A stretch of DNA of 64,000 bases from Batillaria attramentaria (GCA_018292915.2 JACVVK020000057.1:117001-181000), one strand, 5' to 3'. Shown: positions 10,151 through 22,646, counted from the first letter of the stretch. Translations and numbers: made by a program. The notes: a model not told the origin generated them from the letters alone.

Positions 10151-11230
10151 AACCTCGGTCTCCATCGCTCCCCGCAAAACAACCGGTTGACCGTTGCGTT
10201 TCGTGTCCCGTACCGACGGAAACAATGTCTGATGGTGGCGCCCACTAAAAGGGGACACAAGTCGGCCACCCACGAGTGGTTTTTTTTTTTTTTTTTTTTT
10301 AATGGTGGTAGGTCAAATATAGTGTTTTTGATGCGTTTTTCGCTTTCGGGTCCCTAAATAACTATTGCAACTTCTGTAAAACTTTCAAGGCCGAATGTAG
10401 CTTACAAACAAGCGGATAATACAACCGCGCCATATTCGCATGATTCCCGTCACAGTTTATCAACCATTTTCTCAACTTGGCCTCGAGAAAATTTTCAACT
10501 AAAAATGGCACAGGCCAACACCATACTACAGATTTTATTTTTTTTTTTTTCCAAAAGAAAGCTTATTTTACCGTTCAGTGATATTAATAACTCGATAACC
10601 AGTCACCATTTGTCTCCCTTTTGTGGAAGCACATCACATATTTCTATGTACAGTCCCCTCCCCTCCCTCCCCCCCCCCCCCCCACCTCCTCTCCCCTCCC
10701 CCCCCCTCCCTCTCCCCGGTGGTGCCTCAGTTACCACACAAGAGAGTTTTGGGGACGCTCGCGTTTCGAGGTGAAAAGTGACAAGTCTCTGGAGACTCAT
10801 AACACTTGATTTTCTTACAGCTCAGTTCAAACGACGCCAGTGCCGCTTCTTCTGCCGCTAAACAAGTACTATTCATTATTATTATTACGAAAAAAAACGT
10901 ACACGTCCTGTCAGTCAGAACCTACTGCCGGGCTGCTCATCGGGGGTTTCTCTCCGGGTTATCCGGCTTTCCTCCCCCAGCAAAATTGTTTTTTTAAAAA
11001 AAGGAAGAATAGGTATTGGGTGGCGCTGCACCGCGGCGACGCGCTTCCCCAGGGGGAAGCAGCCCGAAATTCCCGAAAGGGACAATAAAGTTTAAAAAAA
11101 AATGACAGTAAAATACCGACGAGTCATTTGCTCCAGATCGCCCAAGATCCGTCCATGAGCTTTAGCGAAAGGAATTTTGGTTAGTGTTCGTTGAAACTGT
11201 CCATGATCTGAGTAAGCAGTGCTTGTTAGG
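10151..11230. other. non-coding, homopolymers and repeat scraps
   Basis: T tract near 10281-10300 and C-rich tract near 10660-10720. Around 10925-10985 there is a degraded SINE-C core (ctctccgggttatccggc). At about 11045-11095 'cgaaagggacaataaagttt' resembles a retroelement 3' end. No gene is seen. Confidence 0.45.
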
Positions 11231-11830
11231 TAAAGGCTGCCTTACACGTGGATAGTTTTCGCACTATCCTATCATCTATCGGCCGTTTAATCCGCTCCTA
11301 TAGTCATCCGCTAGTCTATCCATCCCTGCGGACAGTCCCCTATCCGCTATATATCCGCGATAGAACTGGCTTCTAAATGTCTGTCCACTGGTCGCTAGGC
11401 TAGCATTCAGCGACCAATCAGCAGTAGGATGGTCACGTGAGTCGTGACGTATTCAAGATGGCCGAGAAGATGGACGACTGTGCCACAGCAAGGTTTACTG
11501 ATCGAGCGAGTGAGAGAAAATCCAAGCATATGGGATACGAGGGACGAAACTACACGGTTCGTCTTCTTCGGCAAGAATAGCAACAGCGGCCGCAATCACT
11601 TCCAAATCTTCCTCTGAATCATCTAAATCGTAGTCCGCCATGGGAGCCGCCATTTTGTCTTCAAGGGAGAGTAGTCCCGCGTGACTTTCTATATATGGTA
11701 AACGCGTACTACAGGGCTATCGCTCAACTATCGACGTGTACGGAGAGGGACCCTCCACCAGTCGGCTAGATGACAGTCGACAGGACAGGGATAGGGCGAC
11801 TTCTAGCAACGTGTAGGACCAGCTTATCGG
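11231..11830. mobile_element. PIF/Harbinger-like non-autonomous element
   Basis: Imperfect terminal inverted repeats: the left end has cttacacgtggatag and cactatcc; the right end, reversed, has cctacacgttgctag and ccctatcc. Both ends lie next to TAA/TTA. It contains the truncated transposase-like start described next. Boundaries are approximate. Confidence 0.5.
11495..11641 (-). pseudogene. Harbinger transposase N-terminal fragment
   Basis: A 48-residue open frame starts MADYDLDDSEEDLEVIAAAV. Its acidic, then Ala-rich N terminus resembles the beginning of PIF/Harbinger nuclease proteins. It stops long before any DDE domain. It lies inside the TIR element at 11231-11830, which supports a deletion derivative. 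The assignment rests on the N-terminal style and the TIR context only. Confidence 0.35.
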
Positions 11831-12214
11831 GTAAAGTCATTTTTTTTTTACTTGAACAACTAGTTGACGAAGTTGGAAACACCGATACCGAGCCGTAAAC
11901 ATGTTTCGTTTTTGCCGTCCGTGTTGACACAAGAAGATCGGGGTGCCGCGCACCAGACGTAGTAACACCTTCTTCTGTGATTCTATGCCAAAAGGTTCTA
12001 TCTGTGTTCTTGGCAGGGAACACGCGGGAATGGTTATTTTCACAAGTGAGATTCCCGCACTCATACAACGGGAGAGATCAAAGGAAAAGAGCCGCTAATG
12101 GACGATAGTGTATCCATTCTATACGGGTCAGCAATTGTGTACAATACAAATATACTGAAGCGGATATGTTACATCTCAGGTTGATGTTGTTCCCATTCTC
12201 CTGTCTTCCTGAGC
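11831..12214. other. no gene recognised
   Basis: Short open frames without domains; one T tract near 11840. Confidence 0.5.
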
Positions 12215-12385
12215 AGATCGGGGTCAGTCCTGCGGTAGAGATTTGGACTTGCAATGCTCTGGTCGTGAGTTCGAATCCGGGCTGAAGCCAAAACTATGCG
12301 CCGGCTTTTTCCCCCGTTGCCCCGTCTTTGATATCACCCTTAAGTGGCAAAAAGTGACGTTAACTGACCGCCCATTCACCCACCT
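12215..12385 (+). mobile_element. SINE-A copy
   Basis: Box B-like 'gagttcgaatccgggctg', then 'gttgccccgtctttgatatc' and a diverged tail (aaaaagtgacgttaac) ending in CACCCACC. Confidence 0.7.
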
Positions 12386-12904
12386 TTCGTCTTCCTGAGG
12401 CTGCGAATGGGACTCCCCCTGTGGTTTAGGGACGAGGAGTCGAGCTGCAGCTTACGCAAACACGAGAATGTTACCTACAAGGTTAATCTACACATCTACA
12501 TACATGTCTGACATTCCTAAGACAGGAAAAACTGTGATACAGAAAATCTGCTGCATGTTCGCATCTTTACCCACTCTAAAATTCAAGTCTGTAACAACTG
12601 AGGAAATCCGCTGCTGCCGAGCGAGCTGAAGTCTGTCTTCTAAGAGCGACGCTGGCGCAATGAGCTGGACACACCAGACAAGGGGAAGAACCGTCCAGCG
12701 TGCGAAATTAGGTCGTGTTTATGCATGAGCCTGGCGGCTTGGGGCTGGCCGCCTAAATAAAGGAAAGCCATGCCAGCCATAAACAGACTTGCGCTTGTGA
12801 ACGGCGCGCAACTTGTTTTCTGGTATGACTCGACCAACATTCATTCTGTCCTGCAGGTCGACGGCCACATTTAGGCTACTTTGGATGATGGATCTTTCCT
12901 ACTA
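12386..12904. other. no gene recognised
   Basis: Nothing with domain content or repeat signature. Confidence 0.5.
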
Positions 12905-13050
12905 GTCGCACCTGACAGACGTTTGAAAAAAAAATCACGTATCCTTTCCTCTCAGCTCTCACCGAAGTAACCTAAACTGTCTGTTTAGGCTGGAAAGCCT
13001 CTTCACTCACATCCACTCGCCTCACCTCTGCCTGTTTGCAAAAGGTCTTA
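12905..13050 (+). repeat. diverged third copy of the 13331/14772 repeat
   Basis: 'cgcacctgacagacgtttga', an A run, 'cctttcctctcagctctcac' and 'gtttaggctggaaagcc' match the right-hand part of the two better-preserved copies at 13331 and 14772, with more substitutions. Confidence 0.6.
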
Positions 13051-13330
13051 AATCACGTACTAAATGGGGTCGATGGCAACATTACAGGTTGACTGAGCTC
13101 AAAAATAGACTTTGGGCAGACCACTGACCGGGCACTGGCGGCGTCTGTGCGAAACGCCACATCAAGAGTTGTCCAACCCACAGTCCGCCTGGGTATCGTG
13201 AGGTTCATGCACGAGTTTCAAATCTCCATGATGGCTGGGTATCTGTTTGGCAGTTTTGTTTTCCAAATCGAATCAAAAAGCACGTGCTAACTCGGGTATA
13301 GTCCCTGTCTCCCCTTCGTCTATACATGCA

Positions 13331-13617
13331 GGTCGAAGGACACAAAGGCACAGGGCCTCAAAATGCCAAAATATTCCCTATTAGCCTCAGGCATCATAGT
13401 CACCCCTAAAAAGGCTTCAGTCTAGAAATAATTACTACCATGAACAGACAATTCAAAGGCACGCACCTGACAGGAGTTAAAAAAAAATTTGAATGTCTCC
13501 TTTCCGCTCAGGCCTCACTGGAGTAATGTTCATGTACTTTCTCTTTAGGCCAGAGAGCCAGTTCACACATATCCGCTTGAGTCACTTGTGTCCGACCTCT
13601 GTGCGGAAAGTCCCAGC
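13331..13617 (+). repeat. about 287 bp dispersed direct repeat, copy 1
   Basis: It shares long matches with 14772-15057, for example 'cctattagcctcaggcatca' and 'ctttaggccagagagccagt'. No coding capacity is seen. Confidence 0.8.
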
Positions 13618-13741
13618 TTCACTGGTATCTTGCAACCGCCTCGCATGCACCTTGACCTACATAACACAACAATCGCGAACATCACGGGTTTTTTTTTATG
13701 ACAACAAAATGACTACAGACTAGCACATCTGCCAAAGAGGG

Positions 13742-13742
<1 letters not shown>

Positions 13743-13798
<56 letters not shown>
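13743..13798. repeat. (CA)n microsatellite
   Basis: About 28 CA units. Confidence 0.95.
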
Positions 13799-13800
<2 letters not shown>

Positions 13801-13934
13801 AAACATGACCCCACGGTCAAGACAACTTGTGTCCTTACGCCTGCAGGATCTAAACTGAGCGCCTTCAAGATTCCACTGCCAAACGCCCAAACACGCACCA
13901 ACCAGGTGTGACTGCGGAATGAACAAGAAACGAA

Positions 13935-14770
13935 CCACGCCTCCTAGCGAAAAATGGGTGACGCTGTGAAAACTATTTCACGCAAACGCCAAAAACACTG
14001 GCGGGAAAACTACAATATTTTCGGTAATGTTTTTGGTGTTTGTGGTAAATAGTAGAAGCACGGGTGTGTCTGCTGAGCTGTAATGATTTGTAAATTTGGC
14101 ATTTTTCAAACCAAATCGAGGAGAAGTTGACGTGCTGACTCCTATTGTGTTTATCTCGAATTGACTCGTGTGTAAACTGTGCGCACTCAAGACCACATTC
14201 AAAACTCCACTCCCTCCGACAGGAGCTGTGGAATGGACAACAAATGAAACATGTTTCAAGGAAAAAAATGGGTGACGTTGAAATTATTTAGCGCAAACGC
14301 CAAAAAACACTTGTGGGAAAACCACAATATTTTCGGTAATGATTCTGGTGTTTGCGGTAAATAAGTGAACCACGGTACGTGTGCGGAACTGTCACATGAT
14401 TTTTAAATCTGGAGACCAGACGTGTTGACTATTGTACAGCATTTGTCTAGACTTCGTGTGTAAACTTTGTTGGGGGGGGGGGGAGTAGTGGGGGGGAATA
14501 GGGGTAACATGGAATGGACAACTTTTTACTATGCATGCAGGAAAAGATGTGTGACGCTGTACAAACTATTTAGTGCAAACACCAAAAACATTGACGGGAA
14601 AACGGCAATATTTTCGGTACTGCTTTTGGTGTTTGTGGTAATTAGTAGAAGCACGGTTCGTCTGCTGAAGTGTTATTTGATTTTTTTTTATTTGGTGTTT
14701 TGAAACCAAATCGAGTTAAAGTTGATGTGCTGACTCGGTTACAGTGACTGTCTTGCTTTCTCGCATAATA
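13935..14770 (+). repeat. three diverged tandem units of about 240-310 bp
   Basis: Units begin near 13935, 14255 and 14535 with 'aatgggtgacg'-type starts. They share 'gcaaacgccaaaaacac', 'aatattttcggtaatg' and 'ggtgtttg.ggtaa' in order, and end with a 'tgctgact' and 'cgtgtgtaaactt' region. A G tract at about 14469-14482 separates units two and three. Confidence 0.75.
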
Positions 14771-14771
14771 A

Positions 14772-15057
14772 TGGCCGAAGGACACAAATACACAGGGCCT
14801 CAAAATGCCTATATATTCCCTATTAGCCTCAGGCATCATAGTCACCCCTAAAAATGCTTCAATCTAAAAACAATTACTACCATGAACAGACCATTCAAAG
14901 GCACGCACCTGACAGGAGTTTGAAAAAAAAAATTGAATGTCTCCTTTCCGCTCAGACCTCACTGGAGTAATGCACGTCTACTTTCTCTTTAGGCCAGAGA
15001 GCCAGTTCACATAAATCCGCTTGCCTCACTTGTGCCCGACCTCTGTGCAAAAACTCC
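14772..15057 (+). repeat. about 287 bp dispersed direct repeat, copy 2
   Basis: Second copy of the 13331-13617 sequence, about 1.44 kb downstream and in the same orientation. Confidence 0.8.
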
Positions 15058-15159
15058 CGGCCTGGAGGTTTTCAAATGAAGTAGCACATCGCTGTCACTG
15101 GTTCGTCCTCCTGCCCTGCAGCGCCTTGGGCGTTTCAGAAAAGACGGGTAATGTATGCC

Positions 15160-15575
15160 GAGGAACGTTAACAATAATAATAATAATGAATATTGTATAG
15201 GCGCTTTACCCAATGTCGTGAATCAGCTCAAAACGCCGCGAACTGAACCCAACACGCACGCTCACGTGAATCACACGCATTCTCTCACACACTGGACATA
15301 AACACATTACGATCACGTGGTGCGAAGGGTCAGCTCAGCTATTTAAATTTTCGGAATTTAGAGTTGCATTTATTTTTCAAATTTGGTGGGCTGAACATTT
15401 CCAAAGCAGAGGGGGACGAAGCCGGAGTATCCGGAGAGAACCCCCGACGATCGGCCCGAATGAACGGTGTCACATACGAGAAGGAAAAATTCTTTGCCCC
15501 GAGTGGGACTCGAACCTCTGACCTCTCGCATTGGTGACAAGTCTCTTAGCCACTAGACCACCGACCGCCCCCATT
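15160..15575 (-). mobile_element. SINE-C, full-length copy
   Basis: Reads from (AAT)n through 'cgctttacccaatgtcgtga', the body, and 'gggactcgaacctctgac' (reverse complement of box B) to 'ctagaccaccgaccgcc'. Confidence 0.75.
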
Positions 15576-16405
15576 CAAATCATTCCAGACTATATCATTT
15601 CATTTTTATCTTTCTTAACTTTTTAAGCGATTACAGCTTCCTGAGGATATTATTATTATCATATATTATTATTATTATTATTATTACAGCATAACACTTT
15701 CATATACTGGCCTTACACAACGGCCAGCAGTCATGGCGCTCGATCTTCCTATTTCTGCTCGGCGTAAATGAAACAAAGCCAAAAATCGATATTTTTACCA
15801 CTTTTTCGCAAACCTGACAAGACCTATATGAAACTAACTCTAAACGAAAGAATATTTTGACGTCATTCATTAAAGATTACTTTTGACGTGGTGCTCAAAT
15901 AAAGCTCTGGGGAGGTTTTTTATTCTACTGCAAATCTTTTCAGTTCAATTTCCTCGCAAAGTACGCCACGAGACACTCAAAAAGTGTGATACGCGAAACG
16001 TTTCTTTTTTACCAAGTCACGTGATGCACGACTCCCCAATCGCCGTTTTACGACATTCACGATTTCCGGCTAAATTTTAAGTGAATGGTTTTTGGCACTC
16101 GTGGACAGGAGCTAATTCCGAAGCAACTGCACTTCATTGTCAGTGGCAAAAAGGCAAATCTAATCGGATGACTCTGCCAGTCAGACCTCGCCGGTGAGTG
16201 TGTGTTAAGACTGGTTCCTGGCATTTTGGCGAAACTGACGGTTTTCAAGTTCACAAGTGCGGTTAGTTGTCACGACTGGCGTCATACTACCGACAGAAAT
16301 CAAGAAAAATGGGTACTGAGACACAAGACACATACTTGCATACTAAAATCATTTTGAGACTGCGTGTCTGACTGTCCGGTATTTTCCTGTTTCGAGGCAG
16401 AGAAT
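15576..16405. other. 5' flank of receptor copy 1; (ATT)n
   Basis: A short (ATT)n run lies at about 15640-15685. The rest precedes the receptor start; no clear TATA or initiator can be chosen by eye. Confidence 0.4.
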
Positions 16406-19400
16406 ATGGCACGCTTGTTGTTACAAATCTGGGCTGTGCTCTGTTGTAAAGAGGCTGCAGGCGACCCAACAACCATTGGGACTCACACAAAAAGCCTACA
16501 AGATGTGGCTTTTATGTCTGAAGGCAATTCAGTCCACACACTACAGAGATCCACGGTGGCAGACACGCTAGAAAGACAGTGCACTTCACGAAACGTTCAG
16601 AGACGATTTCCACAGAGACAATGGCTCAGATGTGGTCAAACACAACATCAAAAGATATAAGTTCCTTCGGAGCGTCTGTACAAACTGTCAGGAAAAAGGC
16701 GTCAGAGCAGACAACACTGTTTCAAACAGACATACCTGATACGAAAACTTCTTCCAGAAATAAACGCTGTTTCTCTGATTTCATTATTATAGAAGACAAA
16801 GGTTGTTGTCCTGGAAATGGCTCCGTGCGCTACCTGACGGATAGGGAAGGAAGAATAGAATGGAGGGGAGGTAACCAACCGTCTGTCTGCTCCTGGTTGA
16901 TTGACGCTGGTCCTGGGTACGGCATCGTGTTGCTGTTCGTGACAGTGTCCTTACCGCGGGGTGACACAAATGAGCAGACCGGCATTGTCTATGTCCACCA
17001 GGGGAATGACACGGACCAGTGGAAGGTGGTACGATCTGTAAGGGGTAATCTCCCGGTGCCTCCCATACTGCTTTACTCCAGCCAGGGACTGGTGCGAATT
17101 ATCGACGAGAAGCATTCGTCAGGCAATGGTCAAGAACAGAAACGAGACATCAACACATGCACGGGAAGGCCAAGCTTCGTGCTCAGCTATGAAACCTACC
17201 AACTGGACAAAATGCCTCGCAAACATGGGCATTATTACAATTGTACCGCACCCTACATTGTTCCAACAGCGTTGAGATGTGACATGATAAAACATTGCTG
17301 GCGCGGTGAAGATGAATTAAACTACAACTGTACCTACCATGAGCCGCAGTGTGACAGAGGCTGGGTGTTTGCTAACTGGACCACGTGGTCAGCTTGCGTG
17401 TTGCTCATTGATCCAGGTACATTTGTATCGTTTACGGATTCGGTCCTTGACTGTCAACCCAGCGTGTTACCTACAGAGCAATCCTGGGAACTAGCGGCTA
17501 GGTTGATTTCTAAATCAGGATTTGAAGAAGCTTACGTGGGCTTATCTCGAGGACTATTTGAGGAAAATGTACCTCGTGTCGATTTATATCGATATGTGCT
17601 ACAGTGGGGACAAAATGATAGAACGTATCTAGGAGTGTTCGTTATCTGGTCAATCCAATGTACTGTAGTGCGCCACTCTCCCGTTGTTCAGCTGCAAATC
17701 GTAAACTGTTGGGAACACGCAAGGCGACCGATTCTTTGTGCACGTGAGTATCGAAGTCCTGTGGCCTTGTCTGATAGTTCAGTCTTCCTGACGTCACCAT
17801 CACGGAAACCAGACAAGTTCCCGGTAAAGCGCTGCTCTGACGGAACTTTTGTCCACCCCTTCCATTTCTGTGAGTCCGACGTTGAGCACGCGACCTGGTC
17901 AGCAAGCAACCTGCCTCTTCTGCACTGTGACAACGGACGGCGGGTTCACTACACGCTGCACTGTGACGGCTTTGACGACTGTGCGGACGAGAGTGACGAA
18001 CAGTTATGCCTACAAGTACTGATGCCGATTCCTGTCAGGAAAATTTACAGGTTTTGTAAAGACACATTTGAGTACTTTCTCCTGTCCAAACGTTGTGATG
18101 GACGTCAAGACTGCCATGATGGTAGCGACGAGAAAGGCTGCATGGAGTGTCGAAATGGGCTGAAGCTTTGTCAAAGCAGACAAGTTTGCTTACCAGAAAG
18201 TTACAAGAACTACGGTTTCGAGGACTGCTGGCCTGATAGTGATTCTTTCAACCTAAACCAAGCGCGTCTCTCTCCGGTACATGGAGGCACTAAGCCGTCA
18301 CTTGTGAGAGTAGATTTTGACGGATATGGAATGGCCAATATTACCGAGGTTCGTGAACGAGAACGCTGTCCCGAGACTCACTTTCGGTGTCGCGAAGGAT
18401 TGTGTATTCCTAGTTTTGCCGTCAATAACGGGGAACACGACTGTCCCTGGCCATACAGTGACGACGAGGGTATGGAGACATTAAACTGCCCAGGCTACTA
18501 CCGCTGTTATCGCGACACCATCTGTATCCACCCTGACTATCTCTGTGACGGCGTCTACCATTGTCCCTTGAAAGATGACGAGCGCTACTGTAACCTGACG
18601 TGTCCAGACAGTTGCACGTGTGAGGGGTACGCCTACACCTGCTGGAAAATGTATAACATGACAAAATTTCCATTGGTACGATATCTGGACCTGAGCGGGT
18701 CTAAACAGCTGGAACTTGACTGGCTGAACCTTCTCGGAGGATACATTCGCTTTCTCAATGTGTCGTCATGCCAACTGCACGATATTAGTCTAATAGGAAC
18801 GCGTTATATACAGGTGCTTGACTTCAGTGACAACCTTTTGAACGACTTGAACGCCCTGACTTGGAGACGCATGAACAAACTGTCTTACCTGAGCCTTTCC
18901 GAAAATCCTCTCCAGTCACGTCTTCATGATCAGTTCACACACCTTGCACAACGTACCCAGATGTACAGTTTATCATCGCTGATGTTACGCAAAACTGGGA
19001 TCAGGATCATTGGAAGGAACAGCTTCAAGGCGTTGAAAAAACTAACACACCTGGACATCAGCGGCAATGGAATAAAATCCATTCCAGACAACACTTTCCT
19101 TGCTCTGAAGCTGTTGAAATATTTAGACATCAGAGAAAACGACATCAACACCATCAGTAAAGACATGTTTTCTGGTATAAAATATCTCCGCACCATTGTA
19201 TCGGACGACTACAACTTATGCTGTGTGTACTTCAAGCTGAATCCAGAAACGTCTTCTGACACAGTGTGTGAGGCGCCCTACGATGAGCTGTCCTCCTGTA
19301 GCGACCTTGTGCGATCCGACTTCTTCCCGAGTGTGTCTCTGGATCTTCTCTCTCCTCGCCGCGCTGGGCAACATGGGTGTGCTGATCTACAGGCTGTGTC

Positions 19401-21006
19401 TGGAGGTGGAAGGTTCGTCTTCGGGGTTCCGCGTGCTGGTGGCCAACCTGTGTGGCTCTGACTTTCTGATGGGCGTCTACCTCATGATGGTCGGCTCGGC
19501 TGATATACATACGAGGTAAACGTAGCTCATACAAATTAATTCGGTAAAGAACTGGGTAAACATTAGTCATGCTTTTCTTTTAGATGATTTTCTAAAATCA
19601 AACCAAAGCAAATCAAAATTTAAAAAAAAATCCAGTCTAATGCAAAGTAAATTTGAAAAATTTGTTTTTGGAAAATACTAAACCGGTCGCAATACGCTGA
19701 GGGGGGGGGGGGGGGGTTGGGGGGTGGGGGTGGGGAGGTATTTGTAAGTGAAACTTACGTGGTGCACGACTCCAAGGTCAAACTTGCGACATCTACACAG
19801 AATTAAAGAGGTCAGAAATTACTTTTTGTGTGGCGGGGGTGGGTGGGTGTTTAGGAATGTAACGTCCTTTTCCACCACGTTTGGGTGATATCAAAGACGG
19901 GGCAACGAGAAAACGGCCGGCACAAACATTTGGCCCCAGCCGGGTTTTTGTGTGGCAACGAAAGTAAAGCGACAGCTACTCAAAAACATAAAGAGTTTAA
20001 CTTGCTTTCATATGGCGATGTCACGCTTGGCTGAATTTTTAATGCGCGCAATTTCCAATGCACTTTTTAAAATAACATTTGACACTGCATGCAAGTAAAC
20101 AGCCACGTGCTTCCACAAATTCTCACATCTCTCTGCGTACAGTTTCTGTTATCATCTGCCCACAGAGGTCAGTATGTCTGGAAGCGACAGGAATGGACCC
20201 ACAGCGCTGCCTGCACGATGGCCGGCTTTCTGGCTCTGGTGTCTAACGAGGTGTCGGCCATCAGCATCTGTATCATCACCCTGGACCGTCTGGTCGTTTT
20301 GCGGTTCCCACTCAAACGTCACCTGCATCTTACCAGGCGTTCCGCTCTCGTGGCCTGTAGTGCGGCCTGGCTGACCGGCATCGTGCTGGCCGTGGTGCCT
20401 CTACTGCCGGCCACTGGGTGGGAGTTCTACAGCCAGACCGGAATATGTCTGCCACTGCCCATCACGCGGCTTCAGTTTCCTGGCAAGCAGTACGCCTTCG
20501 GGGTTTTTATAGTCCTCAACTTTGTCCTCTTTCTTCTAATTGGATCAGGACAGATCTTGATCTACTATGCTGTGCGTGACACTCTAATGTCCGACAAGAC
20601 ACAGCGTCGTCAGCAGGACATGACCATCGCCCGCCGCCTTTTCCTCATCGTCTTCTCCGACTTTTGCTGCTGGTTCCCTGTGGGTCTGATGGGGCTGCTG
20701 GCTGGTCAAGGTACTCCGATACCCGGCGAAGTCACCGTCTTGGCAGCCATCTTTGTACAGCCCATCAATTCGGCCATCAACCCGTTCCTGTACACGCTCA
20801 ACTTGCTGCTGGAGAGGCGGAGGAAACAAAGGGAAGAGACTCGCCTCCAAAGAACCCTAGACAGGCTGAGGTTGGATATGGTCACGTGGCCAGTGGAGAG
20901 AGTGGAAGAACTGCGTCTGCACGTGGACCGTGTCTGTAAACGCCTGACTAGAAAGCAGTGTCCGGGACGGTCACACTTGTCTCCCGCCTCTCAGAACGAC
21001 GTTTGA
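16406..21006 (+). CDS. GRL101-like receptor, copy 1 (frame broken twice)
   Basis: Relative of the snail receptor GRL101, a cell-surface receptor with a large ectodomain and a rhodopsin-type seven-helix domain; the ligand is unknown. A signal-peptide-like start (MARLLLQIWAVLCC) opens at 16406. The ectodomain follows in another frame, open from 16522: CUB-like region after 'DKGCCPGNG'; a variable Cys-poor region; several LDL-receptor class A modules (CDGFDDCADESDEQLC, CDGRQDCHDGSDEKGC); and leucine-rich repeats. At about 19326 'ttcttcccgag' has one C more than copy 2, so the first helices (RVCLWIFSLLAALGN) continue in a third segment to 19515 (donor gtaaac). Exon 2 is 20166-21006 (acceptor cccacag), with LDRL in place of DRY, a CWFP motif and NPFLY. 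It faces copy 2 tail to tail and lacks that copy's glyco-repeat stalk. The breaks may be sequencing errors, since no internal stop is otherwise seen over 3 kb, or a young pseudogene. Confidence 0.75.
19690..19950 (-). mobile_element. G tract and SINE-A fragment in receptor intron
   Basis: A G-rich tract lies at about 19699-19735. The reverse complement of the SINE-A 3' half (aacgtccttttccaccacgt, gatatcaaagacggggcaac, ggccccagccggg) covers about 19845-19950. Both lie within the intron 19516-20165. Confidence 0.65.
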
Positions 21007-21027
21007 GAGACTGCCCTGCCTAAAGCC

Positions 21028-21308
21028 GGTGTCGTAGAATATTTCGGAACCAGGATAAATCGGAACCGGTTCCCAAAAATCCTAGGATATTTTGGAACCA
21101 TTCCCATTTATCCCGCACCTGGCAGACAAAATTCATGTGGGCTAATAGTAATGACCTTCTAGACGGTTCCGAAATATCCAGGTGGTTTGCAAATATCCTG
21201 TCACTAGAGTCACGATAAATCGGAATGGTTCCGAAAAATCCTGCCACCAGGGCCAGGATAAATCGGGATGGTTCCCATTCGTCCGGTTCCGAAATATCCT
21301 GTGACACC
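21028..21308. mobile_element. palindromic TIR element, about 280 bp
   Basis: The ends are inverted copies around 'ggtgtc' and 'atatttcggaacc'. The motif 'ggataaatcggaa' and its complement recur several times inside, so the single strand would fold extensively. It begins about 20 bases after the receptor stop codon and so may lie in its 3' UTR. Confidence 0.65.
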
Positions 21309-21309
21309 A

Positions 21310-21790
21310 CCCGCTCTTAACTGGGCACTTTGGAGCGCCACATTGTTGTGCACACATGTGGCACAGTTGTGATTCCGGGGGTTTCCGCCGCTGTGGTGTC
21401 ATCACAGCCACTGGGATTTCAAATCCCCGTGACCCCCCACAACAGATTCTGATTGGCTGTACTACGTCACTCGGCGCGCAAACATGGCGGACAATGTATC
21501 CTCAATTGCATTGTCGCCAGAACAGACTTCAGTGTTTACAGACCTTTTCGAAGGACACAAAGTGTCTTTGGGGCGTCACGGATAAGCACAACAGAGGCCA
21601 GACGGCTTGCCTCCGAGCTCTGCTTGCCATTGCGGACGCTATGGGCGTTGGATGGCATCGTATCGTGATCGTGTGATCGTGCGTCACCGTGCACAGTTGT
21701 CTTTGTTCAGTTTAGTAGACACACCGAGCGCAGCGACTGTGATGTGCCGCATGTACGTTTCGCGCGCTGTGCCCATATACGAGCAGGTTT
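21310..21790. mobile_element. Harbinger-like non-autonomous element, copy H1a
   Basis: The left end has 'cgctcttaactgggcac' and the right end has 'gtgcccatatacgagcagg', forming imperfect inverted repeats with TTA at the right edge. It shares 'gattctgattggctgtacta' and 'cactcggcgcgcaaacatg' with 23308-23648. An ATG at 21484 opens a 33-residue frame starting MADNVSS with SPEQTSVF, then stops. Confidence 0.55.
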
Positions 21791-21946
21791 TACACGCCGA
21801 CAGAAATATGCCTATCCTATCCTTCTTATCAACGTATCCTCTGGCTATGGCGTGTTGACTGATGGGCAGCACCTCCGATGCGGAGGTGGAGGGGGCACAT
21901 CGGGCTTCTTGGTGGGTAGCGGTGGTAGTTCGTTCTTGATCCCCAC

Positions 21947-22646
21947 CTGGAAAATCTCATCTGTCGCATCAAGTAGCTGTTAGAAAATCTCACCTGTGGC
22001 TGCAAGTAACTACTAGAAAATCTCACCTGTGGTTACAAGTAGCTCTTAGAAAATCCGATCTGTGGCTGCAAGGAACTCGTAGAAAATATCACCTGTGGCT
22101 ACAAGTAGCTCTCAGAACATCTAACTTGTGGTTACAAGTAGCTCTCAGAACATCTAATCTGTGGCTACAAGTAGCTCTTAGAAAAATGTAACCTGTGGCT
22201 ACAAGTAGCTCTTAGAAACTGTAACCTGTGGCTACAAGTAGCTCTTAGAAACTGTAACCTGTGGCTACAAGTAGCTCTTAGAAACTGTAACCTGTGGCTA
22301 CAAGTAGCTCTTAGAAACTGTAACCTGTGGCTACAAGTAGTTCTTAGAAAAGCTAACCTGTGGCTACAAGTAGTTCTTAGAAAATCTAACCTGTGGCTAC
22401 AAATAGCTCACAGAACATCTAATCTGTGGCTACAAGTAGCTCGTAGAAAATCCGACCTGTGGCTGTAAGTAGCTCTTAGAAAAGCTAACCTGTGGCTACA
22501 AGTAGTTCTTAGAAAATCTGACCTGTGGCTACAAGTAGCTCTTAGAAAATCTGACCTGTGGCTGCAAGTATCTCTTAGAAAATCTCACCTGAGGCCGCAG
22601 GTAGCTCCTAGAAAATCTCACCCGTGACTGCGAGTAGCTTTTAGCA
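21947..22646. repeat. 33-bp minisatellite, about 21 units
   Basis: Unit consensus is close to 'ctgtggctacaagtagctct' followed by tagaaaatctaac. The units drift at the ends and are almost identical in the middle (about 22195-22325). Most are 33 bases, with one-base variants. It lies between two DNA-transposon remnants in the spacer between the receptors. Confidence 0.9.
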
